Positions 23,760-35,500 of a DNA stretch of 64,000 bases are shown in pieces; the first letter of the stretch is position 1, and the number at the start of each line of letters is the position of its first letter. The DNA comes from Maratus speciosus. Lineage: Eukaryota; Arthropoda; Arachnida; Araneae; Salticidae. The notes under the pieces are model-generated. The model was not told the origin of the DNA, ran no database searches, and saw only the letters and a list, made by a program, of their open reading frames with translations. The DNA lies in the NCBI GenBank assembly GCA_963932465.1, contig OZ010795.1:525455451-525519450 (forward strand). The letters are read 5' to 3'. A program made the translations under genes and the position numbers.

Positions 23760-24380
23760 AATATTTGGCCAGATGCCATATACGCTCCCGGTTTGGCGTG
23801 ATTTTTTTTACGAAAATTTGGCGATATCCTCGTTTTCGAATAGCAGTTACATATGTATTTTTGGTACTACTTACTTATCCCGTCGAACAAAAATCTATCA
23901 CCAAACTATAAGATTAAATGCCAATATGGTTGATAAATGTCACATTCACTTGACTTTAAGCAAGTTACACGTGTTTATGTCATCAAGTGATTTTTATTTC
24001 GACGTTTTATTTGTATATTTATTAATGTTATACTATTTTCTTTGTACTTTCGTTATTTAAAATAAAAATTGTCAATTTGTATAAATTGGCGAATGGTTTG
24101 GCGATTTATATAATTTGGCGAAATGGGTCGATGGAATAACTAAGTAGTACCGTATTTTTTAATTATTTTCTATTATTTTTTATTTTTAAAGGAAAATAAC
24201 AAAAAAAAATAATTAACTATAGAACAAAACAACTTATGTAATTAAACAAAATGAAATAAAGTAAATAAACACTTATTTTTAAATAAACATCAATAACCGG
24301 GTTACCATGTCAACCAAAATAATACCATTTTGGCGTCAATTAGGTGCCCCGGTGCGTATATGGCATCTGTGCCTAATATT
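23760..24380. mobile_element. MITE Y copy B, interrupted by MITE X copy 3
   Basis: The left end AATATTTGGCCAGATGCCAT and the complement of the right end, AATATTAGGCACAGATGCCA, are near-identical and belong to the same family as copy A. Its interior is interrupted at 23863-24151. Confidence 0.65.
23863..24151 (-). mobile_element. MITE X copy 3, full length with 8-bp duplication
   Basis: This 289-bp element starts GGTACTACTTACTTATCC and ends with the complement of GGTACTACTTAGTTATTCC. GTATTTTT lies directly on both sides, an 8-bp target duplication. It is in the opposite orientation to copies 1 and 2. Eight-bp duplications occur with hAT, P and some Merlin-type transposases; the GGTAC ends do not identify which. 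Confidence 0.85.
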
Positions 24381-25790
24381 TTTCTTTTCAAAATATTAAA
24401 AAATAAAGAAATGAAAGCCATTTATTTTAAATGTTTCTGTTTGTATTAAATAAAATGATATTGGAATACAAATTGAATTATGAATAAAACTAACATGATA
24501 CATTTCTTAGCATACATTTAAGGAAGGCCAAACTTCTCGCCAAATTAGTTTAAAATAGTAACCTTTTCTAAAATCTGAAAAAATATCTGTTTGATTAAAA
24601 TTTGAGTTGCCATCATTAGAAAAATGTGTATAAAATTAGAAAAAAAATCGAATTTAAAAATTCTAATACCAATTTTGAGATCTGCGGATCAATATTGATT
24701 TTCGGTGTTAATTTCATCGCAAACTATTCCATATTTTAGGAGAAATTACCGTGAAACATAATCAGTTCTTTAATCAGTCGATTCACAGAATCGTTACATT
24801 CCAGCCGTTTCATATATTCGTTTCATAAATTCCTTCCATTAGGATTTTATATATATAGGGTAGACATAGCACTATAGTCGTCGTTCGGCCCGTCTCTCTC
24901 TCTGTCCGTCCTTCCGCATATAACAGAACAAAAACTGCCCAACCGAATCGTCTAAAATTTTAAATACATAATTGCTGCAAAATTTCAACATTGCTGCAAA
25001 ATTTCAAGTCATTTAAACTTTTTATGAAAATCGGATGTATAATTTAATTACAGGGATAGTTAAAATATTTCCGTTACATGACGGCCAATAGGCAAAAATC
25101 ATTTTAAGTAAATTTTAATGACGTTACAGCCTTTCGAACAGAATGAAGTTGATATGCACCGATGAAGTGAACTAAAATATACATTCAGTACAATATGCGG
25201 TGCAAAAAATATTTATAAAACTAGTTATAGTACAAACGCATATCATTTTTCACGTTTGACGTGCAATTTCTAACTTTTTATATTAAATAATGGAAGAATA
25301 AATAAATTAGTAAAACATTAATAAAAATAAAAACAAAACGTAGAATTAAAAACCTCCTGATGACGTAACAAACACGTGTAACATGTTTAATGTCAAGTGA
25401 ATATGACATTTACGATCATCCATTATTCGCCTTTAATCGTATAGTTTGGGGATAGTTTTTTTGATCGACAGGATAACTAAGAAGTACTTAAATTTCAATA
25501 TGTTTAAAATTGTGTAACACTATTAAAATGCATTGAAAATAATTTTTCTCCGTAGAACATAATGTAACGGAATATATTTGAGTGCCCTGTAAATGAACAA
25601 GGAATCGTACACACTTCATTTTCAATACCGATCATGCCATTTGAAACCTCAATAACATATACCATTTGTGTGTCAATCCGCGCATGTTTACGCAAGGAGA
25701 GAGAGCACAGGCAGACAGACTTACAGACAGACAGACAAACCAAAATCATAAACAATTTTTAACTATGTTGGAAAGGGTTAAAAAGCGTAA

Positions 25791-26199
25791 AAAAAAAAAA
25801 TGTCCCTGTTATCCAGAAAAATAAATTGTTTTGTGCGCTTAAAAATGAAAAAAATAAAAATATCATGCTTCAAGCATACAATTTAAAACAATTTTGAATG
25901 CATTCAGAGTATTCTAACAAATTTTCGCTCTTTACTAAGATGAAAATTGATGTCTGAAAAACTCATAACACATTTCAAAACACAATTTCAGCAGTTATCA
26001 CTTATAGTAGGGAAAATATCCGAGTTCTTTTCTGTATTCCTGTATATGACCTATAGATTTGTAAATATACTACGTAGTATGCAAAAATTTAAATCAGTTA
26101 AGAAACGCATCGCATATTTAAAAATTCACCTACAACAATCTCGGTCAAAAAGAGGCAATGAACTGGAGTTCTTTTGAGCACACCTGTAAATTTTATATA
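25791..26199. other. AT-rich stretch with one ~155-bp-type repeat block
   Basis: Near 26090-26190 it matches blocks of the 21531-22198 repeats (TTAAGAAACGCATCGCAT). No gene. Confidence 0.4.
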
Positions 26200-27128
26200 C
26201 AAAGGGCATTCCATAAAAAACTAAGAGTTATTTTTTATGTAGTGGCAACACCAAGAAACTAAAAAATAAAACCTCAGGGTATTTTTTCCATTCAATTAAC
26301 TGCACGTTTATAAATATTCTAACTGAAGCAGATGAATTTATTTTCCTAGATTTGTGCTTCTTTAAAGAATTTTTTTTTTTTTTTTTTTTTTGCTTTACAG
26401 AAATGGAGGTCAGTAATTCAGAGTTAAAAAACGAAATGCATTGTTCCATAAAATTTTGCTATCGTTTGGGCAAAACAGTTACGTTAATAAAAAAAGCATA
26501 CAAAGACAAAATGTTTAATGAATCTACGATTTTTAGATGGTATGGTGATTTTAAAAAAGGTCGTTTGTCTGCAGAACTAGCTCCTAAGCCTGGCCGACGA
26601 GAAAATGTTGTGAATGATCGAAATGTTACTACTGTATAGGCAATCTTGCACGTAAATTGGCGACTTGCATGTGAGGAGTTAGCGGCATCAACTAACATTT
26701 CGAAAACGTCAGTATTTCGCATTCTACACAACAATTTACAGGTTCGTTCAAGATGGGTTTTCCATAACCTTACTAAAGAACAAATGCAATTAAGAATTCA
26801 CCGTTGTTGTCAGTGGAAACAGATGCTCCAAAATTATCCAAATTTCCTAAAGACTGTAATAACAGATGATTAAACTTCGATGCACCATTTCGATCCCCTT
26901 TCCAAGTCCGCAACTTATGAAAACACATTGATTCTCAGAAATTAGTGTGTTGATTTATGCCTCCGAAAAAAGAAAGGACAAGCCATATCAACAGGAAAGG
27001 TCATGATTATTTCCTTTGATCATAAAGGTGTAATCTATCAGCATGCTGTGCCTCCAAAAAATACTGTGAATGGTGAATATTGTGTTTCAGTTTTGAAAAT
27101 TTTGCGAGTGTGCCTAGAAAATTTCTGA
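26200..27128 (+). mobile_element. decayed, 3'-truncated mariner element
   Basis: A transposase pseudogene starts at 26403. A plausible left end lies at 26200, where TA is followed by CAAAGGGCATTCCATAAAAA. No matching right end is visible: the coding part stops before the second catalytic Asp and downstream sequence is unrelated, so the element is cut off on the right. Confidence 0.7.
26403..27128 (+). pseudogene. mariner transposase pseudogene
   Basis: One unbroken frame starts at ATG 26403 and carries nonsense codons at 26637 (TAG), 26871 (TAA), 26943 (TAG) and 27126 (TGA), with no frameshift. Mariner landmarks appear in order: an N-terminal helix-turn-helix (FCYRLGKTV..IFRWYGDFKKG), a second one (ISKTSVFRILHNNLQV), the first catalytic region (ITDD, stop, MHHFDP) and GVIYQHAVPPKNTVNGEY. 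Intact members would cut and paste their own ends at TA sites. The second and third catalytic Asp regions are missing, so this copy cannot act. Confidence 0.9.
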
Positions 27129-27559
27129 TGTGTGAATCTTTAAGTTTTCGCCTTTTCAAAAAAAAATATTTACAAGAGTATATTAACAGTAGTTTAATTT
27201 AAAATAAAACATAATAATAAAGAAACAATGTTTTAAATATAAACTTACCTCTTAATGACATTTCTAAGAATTTGCCAAAAACATGTGTTTTTGAATACAC
27301 TCTAGAAAATAAATAAATCTACCAGCAGAAAAAATACATTCCAAACCGTTTATGGAAGAGGAACATTTAAGGGTGTTAGTTAATCAGATTTCATTCACTT
27401 TTTTTTTTTTTTTTTTTTTTGAAAAATGCATTTTGGGATTTTAAACTTTAAAAATTAGAGGCGGCTTACTGTTGGTGCATTTACCTTAGTTAAATTGCAT
27501 CTAATATATATATTTTAACGGTTACTCAAAAAAATGTGTATTTTATATACACGTAAATT
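27129..27559. other. AT-rich stretch, poly-T at ~27400
   Basis: There is a T20-type run near 27400-27420. No gene is supported. Confidence 0.4.
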
Positions 27560-28130
27560 GAACTTTTAGTTATAAAATGTCCTCTACAGGAATTTGAACT
27601 AGGGGGCTCATGATTTGTAGGCGAAAACTTTCGCGTTGATCAAAAGGCCAAGCCCGTTACGCTAAGCTAATAACACGTTTTATACTGATCAAGTGATACG
27701 AGTTCGCTACACACTCCATACCCAGTGAGAAAGACGTCTTGTCGACAACAGACACGGGATATGCATTCGTTAAGGCTCTAGCATGTGTGAGTGATGCTGT
27801 GTAAGCATGTGTACTTTGTGCTCAGAGTATTTCACAGACTTTGTGTTCTGAGCATTTCACATATTTTGTGCTCTGAGAATTTCACTGGCTTAGACTCATG
27901 GAGATGATTTATTAGGTGCCGCAGTCTCTAAAATTTTAAATCAGATCTTGTTGTTGAAGGTTGTTGAAAGATACGTCTTTCCCAGTGTCACTAATTTAGA
28001 TATTGAGTGGTGGGACGGTGGGAGTTGAAGCAATGATCTCATCCCCAGAATGTAAAAACGTTTCATTGAGCTAAAGTCCAAGGTATTTACTGAAATACTG
28101 TAACTCGCTTTATACTGATCAAGTGAGATG
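27560..28130 (-). repeat. degenerate tRNA-like repeats plus a 3 x 26-bp minisatellite
   Basis: At 27570-27680 the minus strand carries a box A-like TTAGCTTAGCGTAACGGGC and a box B-like AGTTCAAATTCC. A second diverged copy lies near 28015-28110; both are followed by TATACTGATCAAGTGA. Between them, 27814-27890 holds three ~26-bp direct units built on TTTGTGCTCTGAGAATTTCA. These look like old SINE pieces, not functional tRNAs. Confidence 0.45.
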
Positions 28131-29600
28131 AGATCTCTGCAAACTTATTATACAAATAAATAGTTACAGTGTTAATGAAGATTTGAAACAACGTTTTAAT
28201 CAAAAACATTTACTACTTTTTTTAGTTAAAGTTTATTATTTGTAACATTACATTTTATATATAAAATTTATTCATTTGAAAAAAATGTTTTTTTCATGTA
28301 AATTAAAATATGAAAAACTGATAATCAGCAAAAAATAATAATTTAAACTGATTTCATTAAAATGTCTTTCCCAAATTACTTTTGAAAAAAAAAATCCCAG
28401 TTCAAAATTTGCCTATTGAATATTAAAAATAAAAGTAAAATAATTTATTGATTAAATCTTTGACTAACGCAAAATTACGAAATTCGTTTCAAATAACGTT
28501 TTTGACCACATTTTTTCTTCGAAATTATTTTTATGGAATGAAGAAAAAACCCATTATTTTTCTTTCTAATCTCTTGGGAAAGAGAATCTAAATGAATTTT
28601 AAGTTCTTTCGTCAATTATTATATCTGTAGTTTGATAAAAACTATTAAAGAACATATATTTTTGTAAAAATTTAGCTTATTTTCTTTTGAAAAAATATTT
28701 TCTGTGAAAGACAATAAGTTTAGTATTTCTAGTTCACATAAAAAACAACCCTTTTCAACAATCACTTGTTTTATTTGTGTAAGTATGAAAAATTCTCATT
28801 TTTTCTTTATATCTTGAATTCTAAATATGTAAAACATTTTTGCCATACTATTTATTAGTGCAAAATTTTTTCTTTCACTTTAATTAGATACGAAGTAAAG
28901 CATTTATATTTGTAAATGGATTTATACTAAATTATTTGCTATCTTCTTGTACTTAATTTTATTATTTTTATAATATTTTAATGCACACTAAATACTTTTA
29001 AAAATTTTCCCCTTTAGAATACCTTTAATAAATGTATCTGCTTAAATTAGAAATTTTGCGTAATTAGAGTTATAGTACGCAGCAATTTTACAACAAAAAA
29101 GCAATTTTACGTTGTTTAATTAACTTTTTTTTTTGTTAACGAATGTAGAACCATCCTTTCACATCCAGAATTTGGAAGTGTACATTACAAGCTAAATTTT
29201 ACCTAAAGACAATTAAACAGTGATTAACACAAACTTTACTGTGTTAAATTCATGCATATTTTTGCAAATATTTCAACTAAATTTATTTGTTGTACGATGA
29301 TAAAAAAAAATCTACTTCGTTATAAGAAATTTTCCTCAGCACCTATCCCGTTATACCGATTCCTTCTACTTTTATGAATTTTCATAATTTTGTACGACCA
29401 TTATTCTGAAAATTTTTGCTTGAAATCAAATTATCTTTATCTACAGCAAAGTATCTGAGATTACTTTATACAAAACAAATAGACATACAGCACATCTGTA
29501 TGGATAAAGATGATTTCATGGAGCATGCCGTTTTTAATGTATTCAAAAAATACAGTCTTTTTTAGATTAATTCAAAGTAACTACAGTGCATAATCTGAAC
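28131..29600. other. AT-rich stretch, nothing recognised
   Basis: No gene or structured repeat is supported. Confidence 0.4.
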
Positions 29601-29608
29601 TTTTTCGA

Positions 29609-29975
29609 CAGTGATACTGTAACTCAAGTATAAGACGTCATGCATGCTCCCTGAAAATTATGGGATATTGATTTGCACATTTTGTATGATTTCGATGTTT
29701 AAAATTCTACTATTGGTAAATATAGAATTTAATTCTTTATGGCTATAAATCAAATCCCAAATAATTATATATGGGAGCAGAGAGTTCCTTGGAAAATTCT
29801 GTTCTTCAAAAACGCCAAAAACACAAACTTTTTTACATAGTCGTGACTTTTTGCCAGTAACAAAGTAATTCAAATATAAGACGTCATTTATGTTTCTTAA
29901 AAAAATATGGACATTTAAGTGAATCTTTTGTATGATTTGGATGTTTAAAATTCTTCTATTGGTAAATAATAGATA
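29609..29975 (+). repeat. diverged tandem duplication, ~244-bp period
   Basis: TATAAGACGTCAT and GATGTTTAAAATTCT..TATTGGTAAATA occur in the same order at 29630-29720 and 29875-29965. This is a simple local duplication without coding capacity. Confidence 0.6.
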
Positions 29976-29980
29976 TATTT

Positions 29981-31249
29981 TTCAATTAAAACAAAACTAC
30001 ACTATCTAAAAATTTTTCATACCACTTTATATAAATATTTTAAATCTGACGGCTGTATGGGATATAGGGTCAGGAAACTTTTGTATAAGGAAATAAATAT
30101 CATTTTTACTTTCCAATGAAAAAAAAACACAGAATGTCAAATAGGAAAATTCACAATGAAAATTAATTATTTCTCAACATTTATTAAAGCTACTGTAGTA
30201 ATATACTTTTCAAAACTTGTTTCGTCTCATTACTCTACTATTCATCTCAATTAGGCAACAGTGGAATCATAAATTAGCTTTATAACCTTTAATTTTCAAC
30301 AATTTTTACAGAATAAAGAGCAGAAAAATAGAGTGCAAGGATTTATATTTCAAATGATGAAATAGTCTGAATATAATTTCATAGTCAGTTGCGTTTTCAG
30401 AAAAAAATTGAAAAGAAGCTTAAAACTATATTTTAAGTTAAATTATCAGTTTCAAAAGTCTTTTAAAGAATGTAATTTATGTTTTCCAACTGTAATCTAA
30501 GATTTTTTAAATATAAAATCCTTTTATTTAAAACATCACTATCATTTCCTGTTTCAGATTTAAATAACGAATAATTCTTCTTTAAAAAGTTTTTATTGCA
30601 ATACTAAATAGTTTGTTACATTTTAATGAAACATATCATATTAAATTCAATTTCTTGAATAAAATACAAACGCTTATTCTTAATAACAATTTATCAGAAA
30701 TTTGTTCAGCATATTATCCTATATATTAAAACAGAAAGCTATTCTTTTAAGTACCAATTTTTCGGGAATATGCACATGCGTCAATAACTGGAACTGCAAT
30801 GGGAGTTCAGTGTGGCAGAAGATATTCCTGTCTAGATACAGATTGACTCTAAGGAATAGGAATCGTGATTCATTCATTCTCCCACGCTGTGTTCACGCGC
30901 GTTGCTTTTTCTTATCCAAACTGTAATTGCTGCTTTAAAAAAGTAAGTTATTTATTTTATTTATTCAGTATCCACTTCGATCTCTTATTATTTTGTTCAT
31001 TTTAATTTATCTAGCAATTCTTAGGCTTATTTAGTTAAGTAATATGGCTTTAACATACCACGATTTACGCTAAATCGTAGAGGATGCTGTTTTTATTTTT
31101 TATTATTGGAGCTTATTTAGGATGCTGTCAGTTTATATGGTACAGAAAAGCATAACACTTTTTATTTTGTTGGGAAGAGTCCCATATCCTGTGCCGCTTG
31201 GCGAACATGGCGAAAAAAATCGTGCCAAAATGCCGTTTTGGCTACATGA
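29981..31249. other. AT-rich stretch with a more complex patch at 30690-30930
   Basis: Around 30715-30745 CTATATATTAAAACAGAAAG resembles 5' sequences of arthropod Helitrons, and GTTCACGCGCGTTGC follows near 30890. No element boundaries were found. No gene is supported. Confidence 0.3.
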
Positions 31250-31412
31250 AAAATTTTCCAAGATGGTGGAAAAACATCATTTGTAAATCTTTATGTTATT
31301 TATAAATAAATGATTTTACTAAATTTTTAAAAATAGAAAATGATGTAAAAACAAGGATTTATAAATAACATAAAGATTTAAAAATTATGTTTTTCGGCCA
31401 TCTTGGAAAAAT
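31250..31412. mobile_element. small foldback element
   Basis: The ~55-bp arms AAATTTTCCAAGATGG..GAAAAACAT..TAAATCTTTATG and their complement enclose a ~45-bp loop. Length, AT-richness and lack of ORF suit a MITE. No target duplication was established. Confidence 0.5.
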
Positions 31413-31862
31413 TAGTTACGATGCAATTTTATAAATTTTAGCAAACTTAAAAGCAATGGTAATAAAACTAAACAAATATTTGTTATTGACAAGGGGGGGG
31501 GGCTCAGCCCCCCTGAATGAATCATTTTGTACAATTAAAAATAAAAAAACACTTACCAAAAACTTTTTAAAATAAATTTTTAGGGAAACAATGGGTATTT
31601 CAGAAAATGTTATAATTTTAAACAAGGTAAAATCTCGCACACAACTGCCAAAAAAAAAAATATATATAAAATAAAAGTAAAATATTAAATATAAATAAAC
31701 ACCAACAATGAGACGGAGATTTAGAAAAAAGGAAAGTTTCATACAAAAAATGTATATATATACATATATACAAAAAATTAAAAAATGTTTACACACACAA
31801 AAAAAAAAAAAAAAAAAAAAAAAACAGTCACCTAATATTTACAAAAAAATAAATTAAATCAT
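31413..31862. other. AT-rich stretch with a G/C hairpin and poly-A
   Basis: GGGGGGCTCAGCCCCCC at about 31492-31514 is a strong hairpin, and an A26 run sits near 31799-31824. The 126-aa minus-strand ORF here is low complexity and not credible as a gene. Confidence 0.4.
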
Positions 31863-32520
31863 TTAAATTTTCAAAATGGGATCCCAATCAGGGTATGAAA
31901 CATCGTCAGTGAGAGGTACTTCGCCTTCTAACTGAATTAGATTTTGATGGGAGTTTTGATTAACTTTTGGTAATACACCCTCGATGTTTTCAGACTTTGA
32001 AAATCCAAAAGCTTTAGCCCCTCAATCCCGTGCCCTGGGTAAAGTTTAATAATGTCATATCTGAGGCCTTGAATTTTTTCGGTAGCCATTTTTCAATGAT
32101 CTAGCTTGCGTGGGCGATAAAAATGAAGAACCATATATTGTGACAACATTTTATCACTCCAGCGACATTTTAGAGATCTTTTAAACTAACGATTTTCATT
32201 TTCTAAATTCAATTTCCAACGCCAGTTTAAAACTCTGTTCTAAACAAATCTATATCCAAGCGAAACTCCGTTATTCAATTTTTGTGTAGACATATTATTA
32301 GAGGGGGCGGCGGAATAAATAAGAATTTAAGAAATTTCTTGAAAATCCTTTAGTTGCACCTTCCACAGCCAGGGATCGCAATGTGTCGCAATATGAACAT
32401 CCGAAACACCGAAACGGGTCGCCACCGCCTGCGGACCCGTAAATCAGGCGTGCCATGTACGCTCCGAAAAATCCTTTAGTTCCGATTTCCATGCACAGGT
32501 ACCGCACTCTGTTCTAAACA
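31863..32520 (-). pseudogene. unidentified decayed coding sequence
   Basis: The minus-strand frame 32021-31863 is open for 52 codons with a balanced composition unlike nearby AT-driven ORFs. It ends LTDDVSYPDWDPILKI, then TAA. Upstream, other frames give RSLKCRWSDKMLSQYMV and MATEKIQGLRYDII, and further up LAVEGATKGF and LCMEIGTKGF appear as a repeated motif. Together they suggest one old ORF broken by stops and shifts. I do not recognise the family, and chance cannot be excluded. Confidence 0.33.
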
Positions 32521-35500
32521 AAACAATTTTTCATGTGGACTAATTGGCATATTTAATCAAAAGTACTTATCCTCCTTCCATTCAAATCCCCACAAATATG
32601 ACACATACAATATATGTCTCGCGTGAAAAAATTATTGCTTCTTTTTAACTTTAATATATCGATTTCAGATGCAGTTGTCTATGCTCAAATGATTTAAGAT
32701 AAAATCGAATGATAATCTTAAATTGTTAATTAGTCTATATTCGTTAATTGCAGATGAATTTCAGAGAAGATTAGATATTTCGATTCGTCGGTAAAAAATA
32801 CGCATAGATGAGTTCATTTCAAATTGATAAATGCAATATTTAAAAATAATTCTATAGAGCTGCAAAATTGTTAATCAATCTTTTTACTTACGTGTTGTTT
32901 TGAAATAATTTTGATTCCCATTGGAAGAAATCATCTCATTGGTGGCAAGAACGCTAACTGAGTGAGAACGAATTCTGCAATTTTTTAAAAATCTATGCTT
33001 TTATTGCTTTATTAATACTTTTCCAATCTTTTAATTGAGGTTTTTAAATTAATTTCTCAACTAAATATTAGAATTTTAAAATTCCCAATCTCATGTGCAT
33101 CATGAGATCCAATGGTCTGATTTCACAAAAATTTTGAACCTCGTACGTGCCGTAGATTTTGCTAGCCGTCAAACACACACACACAAAGCGAAACTTCTGT
33201 AAATTCCTAAACGAATTTTCCAATATTTCATCACGATTATCACATAATAAAAGTATTGACTGCCTATCTGTGGTGGATTTATTTATTTAATTAAAAGTTA
33301 TTTTAAAATAAATAAATTTCTGCAAAACAGCAATATGATGCAATAATGTCTTTAAAAATTTTTGAAGAGCATTTGAAGAGCAAAAAACATTTATTATTAT
33401 TTTTTCAATATAGTCGGGAATATTTATAAGTAAATTAAATAAATGATCATGATTAAAATTAATGATCAGATTGGAAAAGAATATTACACAGAAATTTTAT
33501 AATCTGCTTTCATTGATTTTGTTTAATGTTCTGTGTGTTCAATAACTTAAAGTGATTATTATTAACCGTAATTTACATTAGGTACAAGTCATTCTGTCTA
33601 CTCGTTTTACACGCTAATTTTATAAACGATGTTGTACTTCTCATAAATTATCCTATTTATCTTCATTAGCGAGAATGTCTGGGCTAAAAACATTTGATTT
33701 TTTTTTTCCAATATGCATTCAATTACGTTTAACGATGTAAGTGGACATAAAAACAAGTAAATACTTAGCAGTTAATCAATAAAGGATAAAACAGTCACTT
33801 CGCCATACACTACTAAAGCATTACATGGTTCAGTTGGCAAGAGTGGGACATATAAATCACGATTCCTATATACTAAATTGTTGTAGCGTAATTTTCCGGT
33901 ATTAGTAAGTAACTTTCCTAAGCCATCATTAGTGGTACTTTTATCGATTTAAACACGCGATATTGAAAATGTCTTTTTAACAGTCTTTACTTTAAAAAGG
34001 GATATTTTTTGATTTATATATTTTTTAAAGGTGCAATCTTTAAGTAGAAACTATCATATATAATATATTGTTTTATTTGATATTTTATTTGATGTCACAA
34101 TTGAAGAACTGAGTGGAAGAACATGTTATGACACATTTTCTTAAAAATTGTTTTATTTTATGGATGAAAGCGTTATGAGGTATTATATCATATGGTAAAA
34201 CTAAAGGGAGGTTATCAAAAGGTGGGATCATTAAACGTTAACTATATGTAATTTTTAAAATTTTCCAATTTAAGGCAAATTTTTTTTTTTTTTTTTACTA
34301 GTATAGTACTTTGTCTATAAATGTAATATATAAATATTTTTAATAGCATGTCGACAAAATTGTACACAAACATTAAAAGACAGCAACTATACTGGAAAAT
34401 TAATTATTAAAGCAGTTGATTAGCAGTTGTGTGCGTTTCAAATGTTGGACATTTTTTCGCACGTACGTTACAGATTTTGGACGTTGCTCTTAGTATCTAA
34501 AAAATTCTTAAGACTAAGAATGTAGTAAATGTGTCCTATAATTGTATGTATATACATATATCTATATATATATATATGTATAATTAACTTTTTGTTATCC
34601 AGTAATAATAATAATAAAATCAAATGCTTTGTTGCGTACGTTACTTTCGGACATAACAAAATATAGAAAAATTCTTTATAGAAAAGCAATCTTCAAAAAA
34701 GCAATAAACAGCCAAAATTCACCCGTTTCCTTTATGCATGCGTTGTTTACCATTAGAACCACCTGGAAAAAAGTTAAAACTTTTTTTCTTGGTGGTACAT
34801 TGGAGCAGTTAACGTTATGAATGTCCGAAATTGGCCTCTTTAGCATAAAATAATAAAATTTTTAGATATTTATACAAAGTTTTTACAATAAATTATGTCA
34901 TTTTCTGTCTCTGAATTGAATTAAAAACTCAGTGTAAAAAAATAATAAAGTCAATGATAATTAAAGTTATGTTTGAAAGGCTTAAATTTATGGCGTGTGT
35001 CCAGTGCCCACCTTTGGAGAATCACCCTAAAATACTAAAATTCTACTTAATATTGAAGATATGACACGGTGTCTTTGAATATTTAATATTTTTACACTTA
35101 ATAATTTAAATGGGGGAAAATAATGTCTAATATTTAATAAATAAATAATAATAATATTCTTTTCTAGGAGAGTTTATTATTACTAATTAACATTCACATA
35201 CATGCTACTAAGAAGGAATTAAATAAATAACTAAATCACTACAAAAATATTTCATTTCAATTTTCTCAAATTTAAATTTTTGTTACATAAAATCTTCTTC
35301 CGCTCAGATCTTCAATTATCAAAGGGAATATTTTTATCAACATACTTGAAGGCAATCTGTGTTTAAAATTGTTTTAATTTTAGGATTATTTTTATCAATC
35401 CTTCAATAGCATACGATAAAAAATTATTTTATCTTAATATGCATTAAGGACAAATCTTGCTGTCTACCTGTTTTTCCCAGCGATCCTTTTTAACAGTCTT

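Larger units (their letters stand above)
22736..25280. mobile_element. 2.5-kb insertion inside MITE X, unclassified
   Basis: It is flanked by TTTTTA on both sides (22730-22735 and 25275-25280), a possible 6-bp duplication. Near the left end GGGGGCTCTGCCCCC forms a hairpin; read on the minus strand it is followed directly by CTAG, as at a Helitron 3' terminus. At 24880-24905 there is a CTGT/CCGT-type microsatellite followed by ACCGAATCG-type sequence like that in pearl-like elements. It carries two MITE Y copies. No protein is encoded. Confidence 0.5.
22658..25488 (+). mobile_element. MITE X copy 2, split by a 2.5-kb insertion
   Basis: The left part, 22658-22735, begins GGTACTACTTAGTTATC. The right part, 25281-25488, resumes the colinear MITE X sequence and ends GGATAACTAAGAAGTACT. 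Both are in plus orientation, and joined they give ~286 bp, close to the 289 bp of the intact copy. The same 8-bp sequence, TAAATTTC, flanks the outer ends (22650-22657 and 25489-25496), proving they belong to one insertion event. The transposase source is unknown. Confidence 0.85.
22199..25790 (+). repeat. pearl-like ~175-bp tandem array, split by nested insertions
   Basis: Units share CTGTAAATGA, TAATATAACGGA and CATTAAAATACGCCGAAAAA-type blocks at ~175-bp spacing (22199-22650). The array stops inside its third unit at MITE X and resumes at 25497 exactly where the unit left off. It then ends in an ACAG microsatellite (about 25693-25740) and a short tail near 25790. The layout matches the element at 5027. 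Everything from 22658 to 25488 is a later insertion. Confidence 0.6.

Noticed and set aside
22199..25790. CRISPR-like array or centromeric satellite
   Set aside because: Units are ~175 bp with diverged sequence, no short identical repeats, and only about four units. The genome is eukaryotic.
31492..31514. Helitron 3' end (GC hairpin followed by CTGA)
   Set aside because: The next base is A and not T, the hairpin spacing to CTRR is zero, and no 5' end was found. A G-run artefact is likelier.
31416..31796. 126-aa minus-strand ORF
   Set aside because: Phe/Tyr/Ile-rich low-complexity translation of AT-rich DNA and homopolymers, with no recognisable domain.
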